This document shows, piece by piece, positions 44,521 through 53,984 of a DNA stretch of 64,000 nucleotides. Within the stretch, counting starts at the first letter, position 1. Each line of letters begins with the position of its first letter. Source of the stretch: an uncultured bacterium (lineage in GTDB: Bacteria > Cyanobacteriota > Vampirovibrionia > Gastranaerophilales > Gastranaerophilaceae); the NCBI GenBank assembly GCA_958366705.1, contig CATXCB010000006.1:1-64000 (forward strand), written 5' to 3'. The translations under genes and the position numbers were made by a program. The notes under the pieces are model-generated. The model saw only the letters and a program-made list of their open reading frames with translations. It was not told the origin of the DNA and ran no database searches.

Positions 44521-44561
44521 GAAATGGCGAAATAATCATAATATGATTATTTCGCCATTTC
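44521..44561. terminator. Long perfect hairpin between clpB and the M48-like gene
   Basis: The 20-base arms GAAATGGCGAAATAATCATA (44521-44540) and its exact complement (44542-44561) are separated by one base. It lies between convergent genes. The T tract after the stem is poor on both strands, so it may be a terminator or an mRNA 3' stabiliser. Confidence 0.7.
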
Positions 44562-44590
44562 TTATAATGCTATTATTTAGGATTTAAAAT

Positions 44591-45391
44591 CTAATAACCT
44601 GGACCGTTTAACAATTCATAAGCTGCATCCCAGCCGCTTAAACCTCCACGCGTTTTAAATTTAGTCAATTGAGACTGACTTTTTTTCTGAGCTTTAGCAT
44701 TATCTTTGTTGTATTTATTCAACAATTTTTTGTCAGCATTTCTTTCTGTTACAATAGGATTTGCATAAGCTAAAAAGTTTCTATATTCATTACAGCCATA
44801 ACCGGCTTTTACTTTAGATGGATAAGCATAGCTTATATAATTGAATAAATTCATAGCTCTATCAGCATTTGCAGGTTTACCTTGCAAAACTTCCCAATAA
44901 GTACCGGTCATCTTTGTTAAAACAACAATAGTAGCAAGCGGATTGTAATTAGCGGCAACCATCAAATTTGCAGCAATTACATCAGCTTCTTTATTTTCTT
45001 TAGATGCAGCATAACTAGCAGCTAATGTTGATGTTGCAGAAGCATTATTTACGCCGGTATCACCTGTAAACAAGGAAACTACTTTACCTTTAGAAGCATA
45101 TCCGCTAATAATATGTCCTAATTCATTTGCCACAACCGCAGCAACCTCATTGTCATTTCCGGCATAAGACAGTTCAGCTTTGGAAACATTTACCACCCGA
45201 TTTGTTGCAAATTTTGAATTATCCACAGCGTCTGAAACCACATTAAATTTAACATTTGTTGCTGAAATTCCGTTTTTAGTCAGCAAGTTTTGCCCTACAG
45301 CAGGAACTCTGCTTGCAGCATTATAAGTAGCCGCAGAGACAGGAATTGCCATTACAACCGAAACAAATAAAGATAATAAAACCTTCTTCAT
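44591..45391 (-). CDS. M48-like secreted protein lacking the first zinc histidine
   Basis: The 266-residue protein has a signal peptide (MKKVLLSLFVSVVMAIPVSA). The region of M48 peptidases is clear: EVAAVVANELGHIISGYAS followed by KENKEADVIAANLMVAANYNPLA, with Glu135 as the usual third zinc ligand. But the HExxH motif reads Asn89-Glu90-Leu-Gly-His93: the first His is replaced by Asn (codon AAT). It is probably catalytically weak or inactive, a pseudo-peptidase, unless zinc is held otherwise. The ATG at 45391 has AGGAGG six bases before; a TTG at 45397 is less likely. The C-terminus is Lys/Gln-rich. Confidence 0.83.
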   Translation of the reverse strand: MKKVLLSLFVSVVMAIPVSAATYNAASRVPAVGQNLLTKNGISATNVKFNVVSDAVDNSKFATNRVVNVSKAELSYAGNDNEVAAVVANELGHIISGYASKGKVVSLFTGDTGVNNASATSTLAASYAASKENKEADVIAANLMVAANYNPLATIVVLTKMTGTYWEVLQGKPANADRAMNLFNYISYAYPSKVKAGYGCNEYRNFLAYANPIVTERNADKKLLNKYNKDNAKAQKKSQSQLTKFKTRGGLSGWDAAYELLNGPGY

Positions 45392-45548
45392 ATCCAACCT
45401 CCTTTTTTATTTAAGTATTTTATAACAAAATACATTTTTGTCCATTCAATTGTTATGTTTTGTTGCCAAATATTTAATCGTAGGATTGCATTTTATTCAA
45501 AAACAGGTTAGTATAAATTTTGTACAAAATTAAGTTTTAGGAGTGAAT

Positions 45549-46274
45549 ATGTTAGAAAAAATAGAAAAATTTCAAGTTCTTTTATTGTCGGTAGTTATTG
45601 CAATAGGGGGAATTATAGCATCCAGCATCCTGACAGGAGCGCTGTCAAAAGACGTAATTTCAGTTACCGGTTCCTATTCTCAAAATGTAATATCTGACAG
45701 CGGAATTTTTGAATTTGAAATCAAATCAAGAAAAGCAACCAAACCTGAGGCTTATGCTGAAATTAACAAACAAAGACCTGTTGTAATTAAATATCTGGAA
45801 GAACAGGGATTTTCAAAAGAAGAAATAGATACAAAAGCCTCAAGAGGTTATGATATATATAAAATAACTCCGAACGGAATGACAACAAACCAAATCGCAG
45901 CATTTGACGCTTCTCAAAGGATTTCTGTTAAATCAAAAGATGTTCAAAAAATCAAAAAAGTTTCGACAGATATTACTAATCTAACTTCAAAAGGAATTGA
46001 TATTAATGTCTATGAACCATCTTATTTTTATTCAAAATTATCTGACGTAAAAGTAAAAATGCTTGAAGAAGCTACAAAAGATGCAAAACAAAGAGCTTCT
46101 GCAATGTTGAAAGCAACCCGCAACAGAGTAGGAAAAATTCAATCAGTAAGAATGGGGGTATTCCAAATCACTCCTGTAGATTCTACAAATGTTTCAGATA
46201 TGGGAATAAACGACACAACAACAATAGAAAAGAAAATTACATCAGTTGCAAACGTAACATTCAGCATTAAATAA
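45549..46274 (+). CDS. SIMPL (DUF541) domain protein
   Basis: The 241-residue protein has an N-terminal signal or anchor helix (VLLLSVVIAIGGIIASSIL) followed by the SIMPL/DUF541 fold: ISVTGSYSQNVISDSGIFEFEI, then ATKDAKQRASAMLKATRNRVGKIQSV near residue 175-200. Members are periplasmic or outer-surface proteins of uncertain role, some linked to oxidative stress or signalling. The ATG at 45549 has AGGAG before it; a GTG at 45543 is in frame but overlaps that site. The alcohol dehydrogenase gene starts 12 bases after its stop, so the two may be co-transcribed. Confidence 0.87.
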   Translation: MLEKIEKFQVLLLSVVIAIGGIIASSILTGALSKDVISVTGSYSQNVISDSGIFEFEIKSRKATKPEAYAEINKQRPVVIKYLEEQGFSKEEIDTKASRGYDIYKITPNGMTTNQIAAFDASQRISVKSKDVQKIKKVSTDITNLTSKGIDINVYEPSYFYSKLSDVKVKMLEEATKDAKQRASAMLKATRNRVGKIQSVRMGVFQITPVDSTNVSDMGINDTTTIEKKITSVANVTFSIK

Positions 46275-46286
46275 ATTGAGGCAAAG

Positions 46287-47318
46287 ATGAAAGCACTAAT
46301 CTGGCATAAAAACGGAGAACTGGAACTCGTAGAAAAAGAAAAACCACAAATTCAAAACCAAAAAGATGCAATCATTAAAGTAACATTATCAACAATATGT
46401 ACAAGTGATTTACATATAAAAAAAGGATTTGTTCCCAAAGCACTGCCTGATACAGTTCTTGGTCACGAATTTGTTGGAGAAGTCGTAGAAATAGGAAATG
46501 AAGTCAAAAAGCTTTCAATCGGAGACCGGGTAAGTGCAAACTGTGAAACATTCTGCGGAGAATGCTATTTTTGCAAAAAAGGATACATAAATAATTGTCA
46601 AAACGGCGGCTGGGAATTGGGCTGCACAATAGACGGCTGTCAGGCTGAATATGTAAGAGTTCCCTACGCTGACAACGGGCTGACAAAATTACCTGATAAT
46701 GTTACTGATGAAAACGCATTATTTGTAGGTGACATTTTATCCAGCGGATACTTTGGAGCTGAAATGTGTGAGATTCAATCAGGAGATACAATTGCGGTTA
46801 TCGGCTGCGGTCCTGTAGGATTATGCGCAATGATGTGTGCAAAATATATGGGAGCTGAAAGAATTATTGCAATAGATATAGATGATACAAGACTGGAAAC
46901 TGTAAGCCGCAATAAACTGGCAGATTATTGCCTAAACCCAACAAAAACAGATATAGAAAGCACAATTAAATCTTTAACAGAAAATCGCGGGGCAGATGGA
47001 ATAATTGAAGCCGCTGGAGGTTCAAATACCTTTGAAATGGCTTGGAAAATAGCAAGAGCAAATGCCATTGTAGGGGTTGTTGCAATGTATGAAGAAAATC
47101 AAATTCTACCTCTTCCTCAGATGTACGGAAAAAATCTTACATTCAAAACAGGCGGAGTAGATGCTATACATTGTCAAAAACTCGTTGAACTTATAGCCCA
47201 AAAGAAAATAAACACAGATATTCTTATAACGCATAAATATTCTCTTGAAAATATTATACAGGCATATGAACATTTTGAATCAAAAAAAGATAACTGCATA
47301 AAAATAGCAATTACGTAA
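46287..47318 (+). CDS. Zinc-dependent medium-chain alcohol dehydrogenase
   Basis: The 343-residue MDR-family oxidoreductase has catalytic zinc residues in STICTSDLHI and GHEFVGEV, structural zinc cysteines in CETFCGECYFCKKGYINNC, and NAD(P)-binding GCGPVGLCAMMCAKYMGAERIIAIDID. The acidic residue at the end of that strand suggests NAD. The GGWELGCTIDGCQAEYVRVP stretch resembles alcohol or threonine/butanediol dehydrogenase subgroups. It oxidises or reduces a secondary alcohol; the substrate is not identifiable. GAGG precedes the ATG. Transcribed after the SIMPL gene. Confidence 0.9.
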   Translation: MKALIWHKNGELELVEKEKPQIQNQKDAIIKVTLSTICTSDLHIKKGFVPKALPDTVLGHEFVGEVVEIGNEVKKLSIGDRVSANCETFCGECYFCKKGYINNCQNGGWELGCTIDGCQAEYVRVPYADNGLTKLPDNVTDENALFVGDILSSGYFGAEMCEIQSGDTIAVIGCGPVGLCAMMCAKYMGAERIIAIDIDDTRLETVSRNKLADYCLNPTKTDIESTIKSLTENRGADGIIEAAGGSNTFEMAWKIARANAIVGVVAMYEENQILPLPQMYGKNLTFKTGGVDAIHCQKLVELIAQKKINTDILITHKYSLENIIQAYEHFESKKDNCIKIAIT

Positions 47319-47323
47319 TAAAA

Positions 47324-48364
47324 TTACATCTTTACCATAACAGCATCAATTTTATTGTATAAATCCAAGGCAATTTGCGAGCCATCTTTTTTTAGTAATG
47401 AAAGATAAGTTTCACTAAAATCGCGCGGAGAAATATCATCTATTTCACTTAGTATATTTAAGGCATCTTTATATTTTTTAGTTTTTATATAACATTTTAA
47501 TAAACACTTATTTATTGTAGGATCATTTTTTCCATAACAAATTTTATTAAACTCTTGAGCTTTTATAAAATCACTTATAGCTTGTTCATATTGGTCTTCT
47601 CGATACATGTAAACCAAACCTCTGGAATAATACCCGTCATTTAAAATATATTCAAGTTTTCGAGTAAAATTTTCATCATCTTTGTAAAGATTTAAAGATT
47701 CTTGAGCCAGTGTAATGATACTGTTAATAGTCTGAAATTCATTATCATAATCAAGGCAGTCATAGTATTTCTTTCTAAGCTTAGATAAATCTCCCAGTTC
47801 ATTCAAAATAGAAGATTTTTTAACCTCACTAACTGCCAACTTCATATCAACACGGAATTTTGAAAGTTCTCGAGCCAGAGTTTTTTGCAAATTTTGTTTT
47901 GATTGCTCAGCCTGATTTTTGATTTCTTTTACATCTTTTTTCAATGTTGTTAATGTAGCTGCTGAACTTTTTTTATAAAATTCCATATCCTTTAATTTTT
48001 TTTCAAATTCACACTCCATTTCTTTAATTTTTTCGCGATAGGACTGCCCTAAAGCAAAAGGAAGTCCAATACCTACAATTGCAGTTAAACAAGTTAGCAA
48101 TGTTAACCAAAAGATTAACCAGTTTGCCTGTGTTTCATAATAATTTGTCATAAAATTTTGATAATTTTCAGGAGTTTGAACGGTAATAGAATTTCCAGAT
48201 TTCACATTATTATTCTCATATTTTAGTAATGTAATATTTTTAACTAAATTATTCGAAGCATTCATATTTACTGAATATGAAATAAATATTGATAAACCAA
48301 AGAAAAGTATTAAAATGGGGACATTAATTATACATTTATCAAAAATACTATGAGACTTTTTCAT
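47324..48364 (-). CDS. Membrane-anchored coiled-coil protein with TPR-like repeats
   Basis: The 346-residue protein has two N-terminal membrane helices (about 9-30 and 78-100) flanking a short periplasmic loop. A coiled coil follows (about 110-185, EKIKEMECEFEKKLKDMEFYKKSS and KKDVKEIKNQAEQSK). The C-terminal helical TPR-like region carries DQYEQAISDFIKAQEFNK and KKYKDALNILSEI. Topology suggests a cytoplasmic C-terminus. No known family was recognised. The ATG at 48364 is preferred over a start at 48397; AGGG lies a little far upstream. It may act as a scaffold, but that is only inference from TPRs. Confidence 0.7.
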   Translation of the reverse strand: MKKSHSIFDKCIINVPILILFFGLSIFISYSVNMNASNNLVKNITLLKYENNNVKSGNSITVQTPENYQNFMTNYYETQANWLIFWLTLLTCLTAIVGIGLPFALGQSYREKIKEMECEFEKKLKDMEFYKKSSAATLTTLKKDVKEIKNQAEQSKQNLQKTLARELSKFRVDMKLAVSEVKKSSILNELGDLSKLRKKYYDCLDYDNEFQTINSIITLAQESLNLYKDDENFTRKLEYILNDGYYSRGLVYMYREDQYEQAISDFIKAQEFNKICYGKNDPTINKCLLKCYIKTKKYKDALNILSEIDDISPRDFSETYLSLLKKDGSQIALDLYNKIDAVMVKM

Positions 48365-48490
48365 ACACAAAACCCTAGCTATACTATATACAAACAACTC
48401 ATATAAAACAGAGTTTAAAAAAATATAATATTTGAATAGCTCAATATATACAATTAGCCAAACGGATAAAATTAAGGCAAATCAAAAAAT

Positions 48491-50398
48491 TTATCTATCT
48501 CCTGTTGACAAAAACTCATTAAAAAGCTCTTGTGCCTGCTTTGAGTTTTTATTTTCTAAATACAATTTATATAACTCATCTTCTGTACGTATCATTTGGG
48601 CATCTGCTCCAAACACCTGAATAATACGTTCTCGATTCTGATCTATCCAGGAATTTGAGCGATTAAAGGCTCCCATCCTTTGTTCCGGATTTTGATTTCT
48701 TGTATTCTTCAGAATTTGTTCACACTGATTTATTAGATTTTGATAAGTTGATTTTATTTGGCCATCGTCAGCAGCTGCAAGTTTATTGAATAATGTCTTG
48801 CTGGAATCTTTTCCATTACCGTACTTGCCGGCATAAAATTCGGCAAAAAATTCTTTAGGATTTGTGAGTGCATAATATTCTTCAGTTTTTATTCCAGAAT
48901 CTTTAAGTTGATTTTTTAAAGTATCAAAAGTTTCAGAATAAGTGTTTGAGAGATTATGATGCTTATTATCAGCATCAATAGCATGACCGAGTTCATGATT
49001 TAAGGTACTTGTTTTTAAGCCATTACCTTCCACAGTAAGGACAATACTGTCATTTTTATAATAACCTGCAGCATTTATACCAATAGGGAGAAAATCTTCT
49101 GTCTGAATATTTATACTGGATATTTCTGATTTTAAATCTGCAAGAACTTCCGGTTTTAAACCAGTTATAGCTCTTGCAACATCGCCCATCATTATATTAA
49201 AGTTTTCTTCATTATTATCTTTATGCACATAACCATAAACAGAACTATTATCTGCATTGACAGGTATAGTTGTTTTTTGCCCGACAGAATCCGTAATTGT
49301 GGCAAGAGTACTATAAGAACCATCACTATTATTTTGTGCCGGCGAAATTTTTACAGTTATTCCTGAATTATTTTGGGATATAATATTACCCTCTGTATCA
49401 ATTGTGTAACTACCTTGCTTTACATCAGAAGAACGAATAAACCCACTTTCAGGCATAATTACAGAGCTAACGGTTTTGGTTCCATCTGGATTTTTTGTAG
49501 TAGTTACTGTCGTTGTCGGTCCTTTTTTAATTTCTATAAAATCTTTATTTTTATGTATTTTTTCTATCTCAGAACCTGTTGTTTTAGTTATAACATTCCC
49601 ATCTGAACTAGTTTTCGTAGTTTCGATAATAGTATGTTTATTTATAAATCTGCTATAAACGACTTCCTTTACTTTTTGCGAAGTTTCAACTCTTGTTCCA
49701 TCATTTTCTGTCGTAACAGATGTTGTAGTAATTGAACCATCAGAATTTTTTACTACATTTACGTCATTTGAGCTCTTTGACTTTTTCTTGTGGACAGTAA
49801 TCGACCTGTTGAGAGGCACATTTAAGACTTCTTTATTTTTTAATTCTTCTTTATCAACATGGAGTTTCAATTCCGGCAATTCTGCAGAGTTAACTAGATT
49901 ATCTTGCGGTTTACTGGCAACAGGAATTGTATCAGGCTGGCTTTGAACCTGTTTCTTACCATTTGAAACGGAATTATCTTGAGGCAGATGTATATATGGA
50001 AGTTTCTCTGTTTTATCAAGCTGCGGTTCTGGAATATCTATCTGAACAGGTTTTTCTTGAACCGGTTCCGGCGGTTTTCTGTTAGATTCTTGTTGTTTTT
50101 CAATCTTTAGTCCAACAAGCTCTTTTATTTTATCCCAACTTTCGTCTGAAAATTCCAATTTTTGACCGGCAAAAACTTTGTAATTTTTTTGCCAGTTGGC
50201 AGGTTTTCTAACACTGCCGCCCTTATAGAGGGCTTCTTTATTCGAGTTAATATTTTCTTGATTTTGTTTATCAACTATATCAAGTATTTTATTCCATATA
50301 CTACCGTTAAAACTAGTTTCCTTAGCGTTTTCTCGAGTTATTAATGCTTTTTTAATAGCAAGAGTTAAACTTTCACCACTATTAACCGTAATTTCCAT
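48491..50398 (-). CDS. ATLF-like zinc metallopeptidase, cytoplasmic N-terminus
   Basis: The 635-residue protein has zinc motif HELGH (His468, Glu469, His472) in TLNHELGHAID and downstream glutamates Glu516 and Glu519 in NPKEFFAEFYAGKYG. This pattern resembles the anthrax-lethal-factor-like (ATLF/M34-like) peptidases. The N-terminus (1-100) has two similar helical pieces (SIWNKILDIV and SWDKIKELVG) rather than a signal peptide. The middle (about 170-380) is a Thr/Ser-rich series of beta strands with repeated N/DGT turns, like a fibrous spacer. AAGGA precedes the ATG. Possible roles are toxin or surface protease; secretion route and target are unknown. Confidence 0.75.
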   Translation of the reverse strand: MEITVNSGESLTLAIKKALITRENAKETSFNGSIWNKILDIVDKQNQENINSNKEALYKGGSVRKPANWQKNYKVFAGQKLEFSDESWDKIKELVGLKIEKQQESNRKPPEPVQEKPVQIDIPEPQLDKTEKLPYIHLPQDNSVSNGKKQVQSQPDTIPVASKPQDNLVNSAELPELKLHVDKEELKNKEVLNVPLNRSITVHKKKSKSSNDVNVVKNSDGSITTTSVTTENDGTRVETSQKVKEVVYSRFINKHTIIETTKTSSDGNVITKTTGSEIEKIHKNKDFIEIKKGPTTTVTTTKNPDGTKTVSSVIMPESGFIRSSDVKQGSYTIDTEGNIISQNNSGITVKISPAQNNSDGSYSTLATITDSVGQKTTIPVNADNSSVYGYVHKDNNEENFNIMMGDVARAITGLKPEVLADLKSEISSINIQTEDFLPIGINAAGYYKNDSIVLTVEGNGLKTSTLNHELGHAIDADNKHHNLSNTYSETFDTLKNQLKDSGIKTEEYYALTNPKEFFAEFYAGKYGNGKDSSKTLFNKLAAADDGQIKSTYQNLINQCEQILKNTRNQNPEQRMGAFNRSNSWIDQNRERIIQVFGADAQMIRTEDELYKLYLENKNSKQAQELFNEFLSTGDR

Positions 50399-50487
50399 TC
50401 TGGATTCCTTATTATTACACGCTATATAGTATATTTACGACACACAGGCAAAAAACTTTAATATTGTAAAGATATTGTAAAACAAAA

Positions 50488-50514
50488 AAATAAGCGGCTC
50501 GAACCCGCTTATTT
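50488..50514 (-). terminator. Terminator beyond the displaced tRNA-Arg 3' fragment
   Basis: Arms AAATAAGCGG (50488-50497) and CCGCTTATTT (50505-50514) are followed on the minus strand by a T run. It directly follows the truncated copy of tRNA-Arg at 50523-50538, as if it once ended the tRNA transcript. Confidence 0.7.
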
Positions 50515-50522
50515 TATAGAAA

Positions 50523-50538
50523 TACCCTGGATGCGATT
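50523..50538 (-). pseudogene. Truncated copy of the tRNA-Arg 3' end
   Basis: TACCCTGGATGCGATT is identical to bases 50733-50748, the 3' acceptor and T stem of tRNA-Arg, 210 bp away. The match stops in the T loop and is followed by GTCTTG. Confidence 0.85.
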
Positions 50539-50732
50539 GTCTTGGATTTCCTACTCGCTCGAATAGTTTCGCAATTGAACCTATGGTTCTATATTGCTCA
50601 ATATTCTCGCTATCCGGACTAACTCGCTAACGCTCGTGTCGTCCGTACGGAAATCCGCTCGAACGCCAATTGGCGTTCTCATCGCTATTCAACACAAATA
50701 AAAAAAGACGGGATAAACCCGTCTTTTTTATT
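50539..50732 (-). mobile_element. Candidate small tRNA-associated element next to tRNA-Arg
   Basis: About 194 bases lie between the truncated tRNA fragment and the intact tRNA, without an open frame of note. It is richer in GC and in CGCTCG-type words than its surroundings. Internal inverted repeats are GGATTTCC/GGAAATCC, GAACC/GGTTC and GAACGCC/GGCGTTC. A terminator lies at the tRNA end. The same plan occurs beside tRNA-Glu. An insertion is inferred; no integrase is present. Confidence 0.4.
50701..50729 (-). terminator. Terminator of tRNA-Arg
   Basis: Arms AAAAAAGACGGG (50701-50712) and CCCGTCTTTTTT (50718-50729) lie three bases past the tRNA 3' end and end in a T run on the minus strand. 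Confidence 0.85.
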
Positions 50733-50806
<74 letters not shown>

Positions 50807-50961
50807 TTACATTTCTTATCCTACCATGAAAAATTTTTCTTGCAAGTATTTTCTTTTATTCTTTTTAAAAATTTTCACATTACTTATTTTTTATTTATTC
50901 ATTTTTTTGTTTAAGCTATAATCTTCATATACATTAGAAAAAACATAAAGGATACTTAATT

Positions 50962-53565
50962 ATGCTAACCGGAAATGAAATTAGAAAATTATACTTAGAT
51001 TATTTTAAAACAAAACGCCAACATACAGTTGTGGAAAGCTCAAGCCTTGTACCTGATAATCCAACTGTATTGTTAACAACTGCTGGTATGCTGCAATTTT
51101 TACCGATATTTTTAGGGATACAAGACTGTCCATATGACCCTGCCAGAGCAACTTCTTGCCAAAAATGCGCAAGAGCCGGCGGAAAAGATTCTGATATTGA
51201 AAATGTAGGTAGAACTCCACGTCATCATACATTTTTTGAAATGTTAGGCAATTTCTCTTTTGGAGATTACTATAAAAAAGAAATTATTCCTTGGGCGTGG
51301 GAATTTGTTACTGAAGTCTTAAAATTAGACAAAGACAGACTCTGGATTACTATTTTTGAAACGGATGATGAAGCTTTTGATATCTGGAGAAGCGTTGGTG
51401 TCCCGGCTGAAAGAATTAAAAGAAAAGGTAAAAAAGACAATTTCTGGGGACCTCCAGGGGCTTCTGGTTCTTGCGGACCTTGTTCTGAAATTCACTACGA
51501 CTTAGGAGAACAATATAAATGTGATGATCCTAATTGCGGAATCGATACCTGCGAATGCGACAGATGGGTTGAAATTTGGAACCTTGTATTCACTGAACTA
51601 TATCAGGACGAAGAAGGGAATCAATCTCCGTTAGGGAAGAAAAACGTTGATACCGGTATGGGGCTCGAACGTATCACAATGGTTTGTCAGGGTGTCGCAT
51701 CAACCTTTGAAACTGACCTTTTAAAACCTATCATGGATAAAGTTTCAGAAATGAGCGGTGTACCATACAAAAAATCAGAAAAAACTGATATTTCTTTGAG
51801 AATTATTACTGACCACGCAAGATGCGTTTCTTTCTTGATTTCTGACGGCGTAATTCCAGGAAATGAGGGAAGAAGTTATGTTTTACGTATGATTCTACGT
51901 AGAGCTTTACGCCACGGAAAAATCTTAGGTATGGAACTTCCATTCTTATATAAACTTGTAGACGTTATAGTTGAACACTACGGTGAAGCTTATCCGGAAT
52001 TAGCAAAAAACAAACAAAAAGTAATTGATACAATCAAAAAAGAAGAAGAAAGATTTGCTAAAACCCTTGATCGCGGCTACAAAATGTTAGATGAATTTAT
52101 TGATAATAAAAAAGATATTGATGGGGAAAGCGCATTCAAATTATATGATACATTCGGATTTCCTTTTGAATTAACAAAAGAAATCGCAGAAGAAAACGGG
52201 CTAAAAGTTGATGAAGCCGGATTTAAAGCTGCAATGCTTGAACAAAAAGAACGAGCTAAAGCTGCAACCGCTAAAATCAGTGTTACCGGAGATATGAAAT
52301 ACGCTAAAATTGAAAAAGAAGTCGGTTCAAGTGAATTTTTAGGTTATAAAGAAAACGAATGCAGTGATGCGAAAATTCTAGCACAGATTGAAGGTGAAGG
52401 ATTTGTCGACTTAGTACTGGACAAAACCCCATTTTACGCTGAATGCGGCGGACAAATCGGAGATAGCGGAATTATAGAAAATAAAAACTTAAAAGCTGAA
52501 GTTTTAACTACCTTTAAAGTTAATGATTTGTATGTCCACAGATGCGAAATTTTGAATGGTGAAGTTACAATCGGTGAAACTGTTAATGCAGTAATAGACT
52601 TAGCAAAACGCGAAGAAATCAGAGTTCATCACACTTCCGCGCATTTGCTTCAAGCTGCTTTAATTAAAGTTCTTGGAAATGAAGTTAAACAGGCAGGCTC
52701 TCAAGTTGAAGAACATCGTATGAGATTCGATTTCACTTTCTCAAGAGCAATGACTTCTGACGAAATTAGAAAAACTGAAGATTTAATGAACAAGTGGATT
52801 GGTGAAAACTATACTGTAACAACCAAAGTTATGGGTATAAAAGAAGCTGAATTAACCGGAGCAACAGCATTATTCGGGGAAAAATACGGAGATGAAGTTC
52901 GTGTTGTTTCAATTGAAAATGATAAAGAATGTATATCTAAAGAATTCTGTGCAGGAACTCATGCCAGACAGTTGAAAGACTTAAGGGTTGTAAAAATAAT
53001 CTCTGAAAGTGCAATTGCTGCAGGTACCAGACGTATTGAAGTTGTTGTTTCTAAAGCTGCAATAAATTACTTAAATGCAAAATCTACTGAATTAGATAAA
53101 TTATCAACAAAATTCAAATCTCACTTTGATGAAGTAGTTGAACGTGTTGAAAAATTATCTGATGAAAATAGAGAACTTCAAAAACAGATAGAAAAACTTG
53201 AAGAAGAAAATGCGAGAAATAAATTCGCATCATTCATTTCAAAAGCTCAAGATATCAATGGCGGAAAACTATTTATTTCTAAAGTTGAAGGATTGAAACC
53301 TATAGGCATTAAAATAGGTCTGGAATTTTTATCAAACAAACTAGGAAACAGCATCATTATTTTAGCCGGTGAAACAACTGTTGCAGTTAAAGTTTCTGAT
53401 AATTTTGTAAAACTAGGCGTAAATGCAGGTAAAATTGTAGGAGAAATTGCAAGAGCAACCGGAGCAAATGGCGGAGGACGTCCTAATTTTGCTCAAGGCG
53501 GCGTTAAAGATGCTTCAAAATTGGATGAAATTCTAGCAAAAATAGAAAAAGATATAAAAGCATAG
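50962..53565 (+). CDS. alaS: Alanyl-tRNA synthetase
   Basis: The 867-residue class II synthetase charges tRNA-Ala. The catalytic domain begins LYLDYFKTKRQHTVVESSSLVPDNPTVLLTTAGM in successive motif-1 and motif-2 segments. A zinc-like CxxC cluster follows (CDDPNCGIDTCECD). The editing domain has HTSAH (HxxxH) and the CAGTH motif needed to clear mischarged Ser or Gly. The C-Ala domain ends in GGGRPNFAQGG. Length is normal for the family. AAGGAT lies before the ATG. A hairpin lies after its stop. Confidence 0.97.
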   Translation: MLTGNEIRKLYLDYFKTKRQHTVVESSSLVPDNPTVLLTTAGMLQFLPIFLGIQDCPYDPARATSCQKCARAGGKDSDIENVGRTPRHHTFFEMLGNFSFGDYYKKEIIPWAWEFVTEVLKLDKDRLWITIFETDDEAFDIWRSVGVPAERIKRKGKKDNFWGPPGASGSCGPCSEIHYDLGEQYKCDDPNCGIDTCECDRWVEIWNLVFTELYQDEEGNQSPLGKKNVDTGMGLERITMVCQGVASTFETDLLKPIMDKVSEMSGVPYKKSEKTDISLRIITDHARCVSFLISDGVIPGNEGRSYVLRMILRRALRHGKILGMELPFLYKLVDVIVEHYGEAYPELAKNKQKVIDTIKKEEERFAKTLDRGYKMLDEFIDNKKDIDGESAFKLYDTFGFPFELTKEIAEENGLKVDEAGFKAAMLEQKERAKAATAKISVTGDMKYAKIEKEVGSSEFLGYKENECSDAKILAQIEGEGFVDLVLDKTPFYAECGGQIGDSGIIENKNLKAEVLTTFKVNDLYVHRCEILNGEVTIGETVNAVIDLAKREEIRVHHTSAHLLQAALIKVLGNEVKQAGSQVEEHRMRFDFTFSRAMTSDEIRKTEDLMNKWIGENYTVTTKVMGIKEAELTGATALFGEKYGDEVRVVSIENDKECISKEFCAGTHARQLKDLRVVKIISESAIAAGTRRIEVVVSKAAINYLNAKSTELDKLSTKFKSHFDEVVERVEKLSDENRELQKQIEKLEEENARNKFASFISKAQDINGGKLFISKVEGLKPIGIKIGLEFLSNKLGNSIIILAGETTVAVKVSDNFVKLGVNAGKIVGEIARATGANGGGRPNFAQGGVKDASKLDEILAKIEKDIKA

Positions 53566-53570
53566 TAAAA

Positions 53571-53593
53571 AAGGGTAGAAAATTTCTACCCTT
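53571..53593 (+). terminator. Hairpin after alaS
   Basis: Arms AAGGGTAGAAA (53571-53581) and TTTCTACCCTT (53583-53593) are almost directly apposed. The T tract afterwards is weak, so termination may be partial. Confidence 0.6.
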
Positions 53594-53653
53594 TCGCAAA
53601 ATTTATTTTGTTCGGTTTTTATAATAACAGACAACATAATAGGAGAAAACATT

Positions 53654-53893
53654 GTGATAAAATTTAACGAGAATATACTAAACAGATTTGGACAACCAAC
53701 CGGTACATGGGCAAAATTAAACCAATCAAACACTCAATTCAAAATGGATAGTATAGATGATTTTAATAAGTATTTTTGCAAAAAACTTGTATCAGCATCT
53801 AAACTTGAAAAATCACCATCAACTGATACATTAGTCAAATCATCTGACAAATTTACTACAATCCCAAGCATATTTGACAACTTTTTAAAGTAA
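53654..53893 (+). CDS. Small unknown soluble protein
   Basis: The 79-residue protein begins at GTG 53654, eight bases after AGGAG, and is followed by a strong terminator, which supports a real gene. It is soluble, Ser/Lys-rich, without signal peptide, membrane segment or recognised motif. Start MIKFNENILNRFGQPTGTW and end IPSIFDNFLK may form helices. It stands between alaS and dut. Function unknown. Confidence 0.6.
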   Translation: MIKFNENILNRFGQPTGTWAKLNQSNTQFKMDSIDDFNKYFCKKLVSASKLEKSPSTDTLVKSSDKFTTIPSIFDNFLK

Positions 53894-53919
53894 ACAGCTT
53901 GAGAACTTAATAAATTTAC

Positions 53920-53958
53920 AAAACTCTTTTCATACATCATAATAATGAAAAGAGTTTT
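53920..53958 (+). terminator. Terminator after the small gene
   Basis: Fourteen-base arms AAAACTCTTTTCAT (53920-53933) and ATGAAAAGAGTTTT (53945-53958) end in a T-rich stretch, before the dut ribosome site. Confidence 0.8.
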
Positions 53959-53984
53959 ATTATATAAAAAAAGAGGAGAAGATA

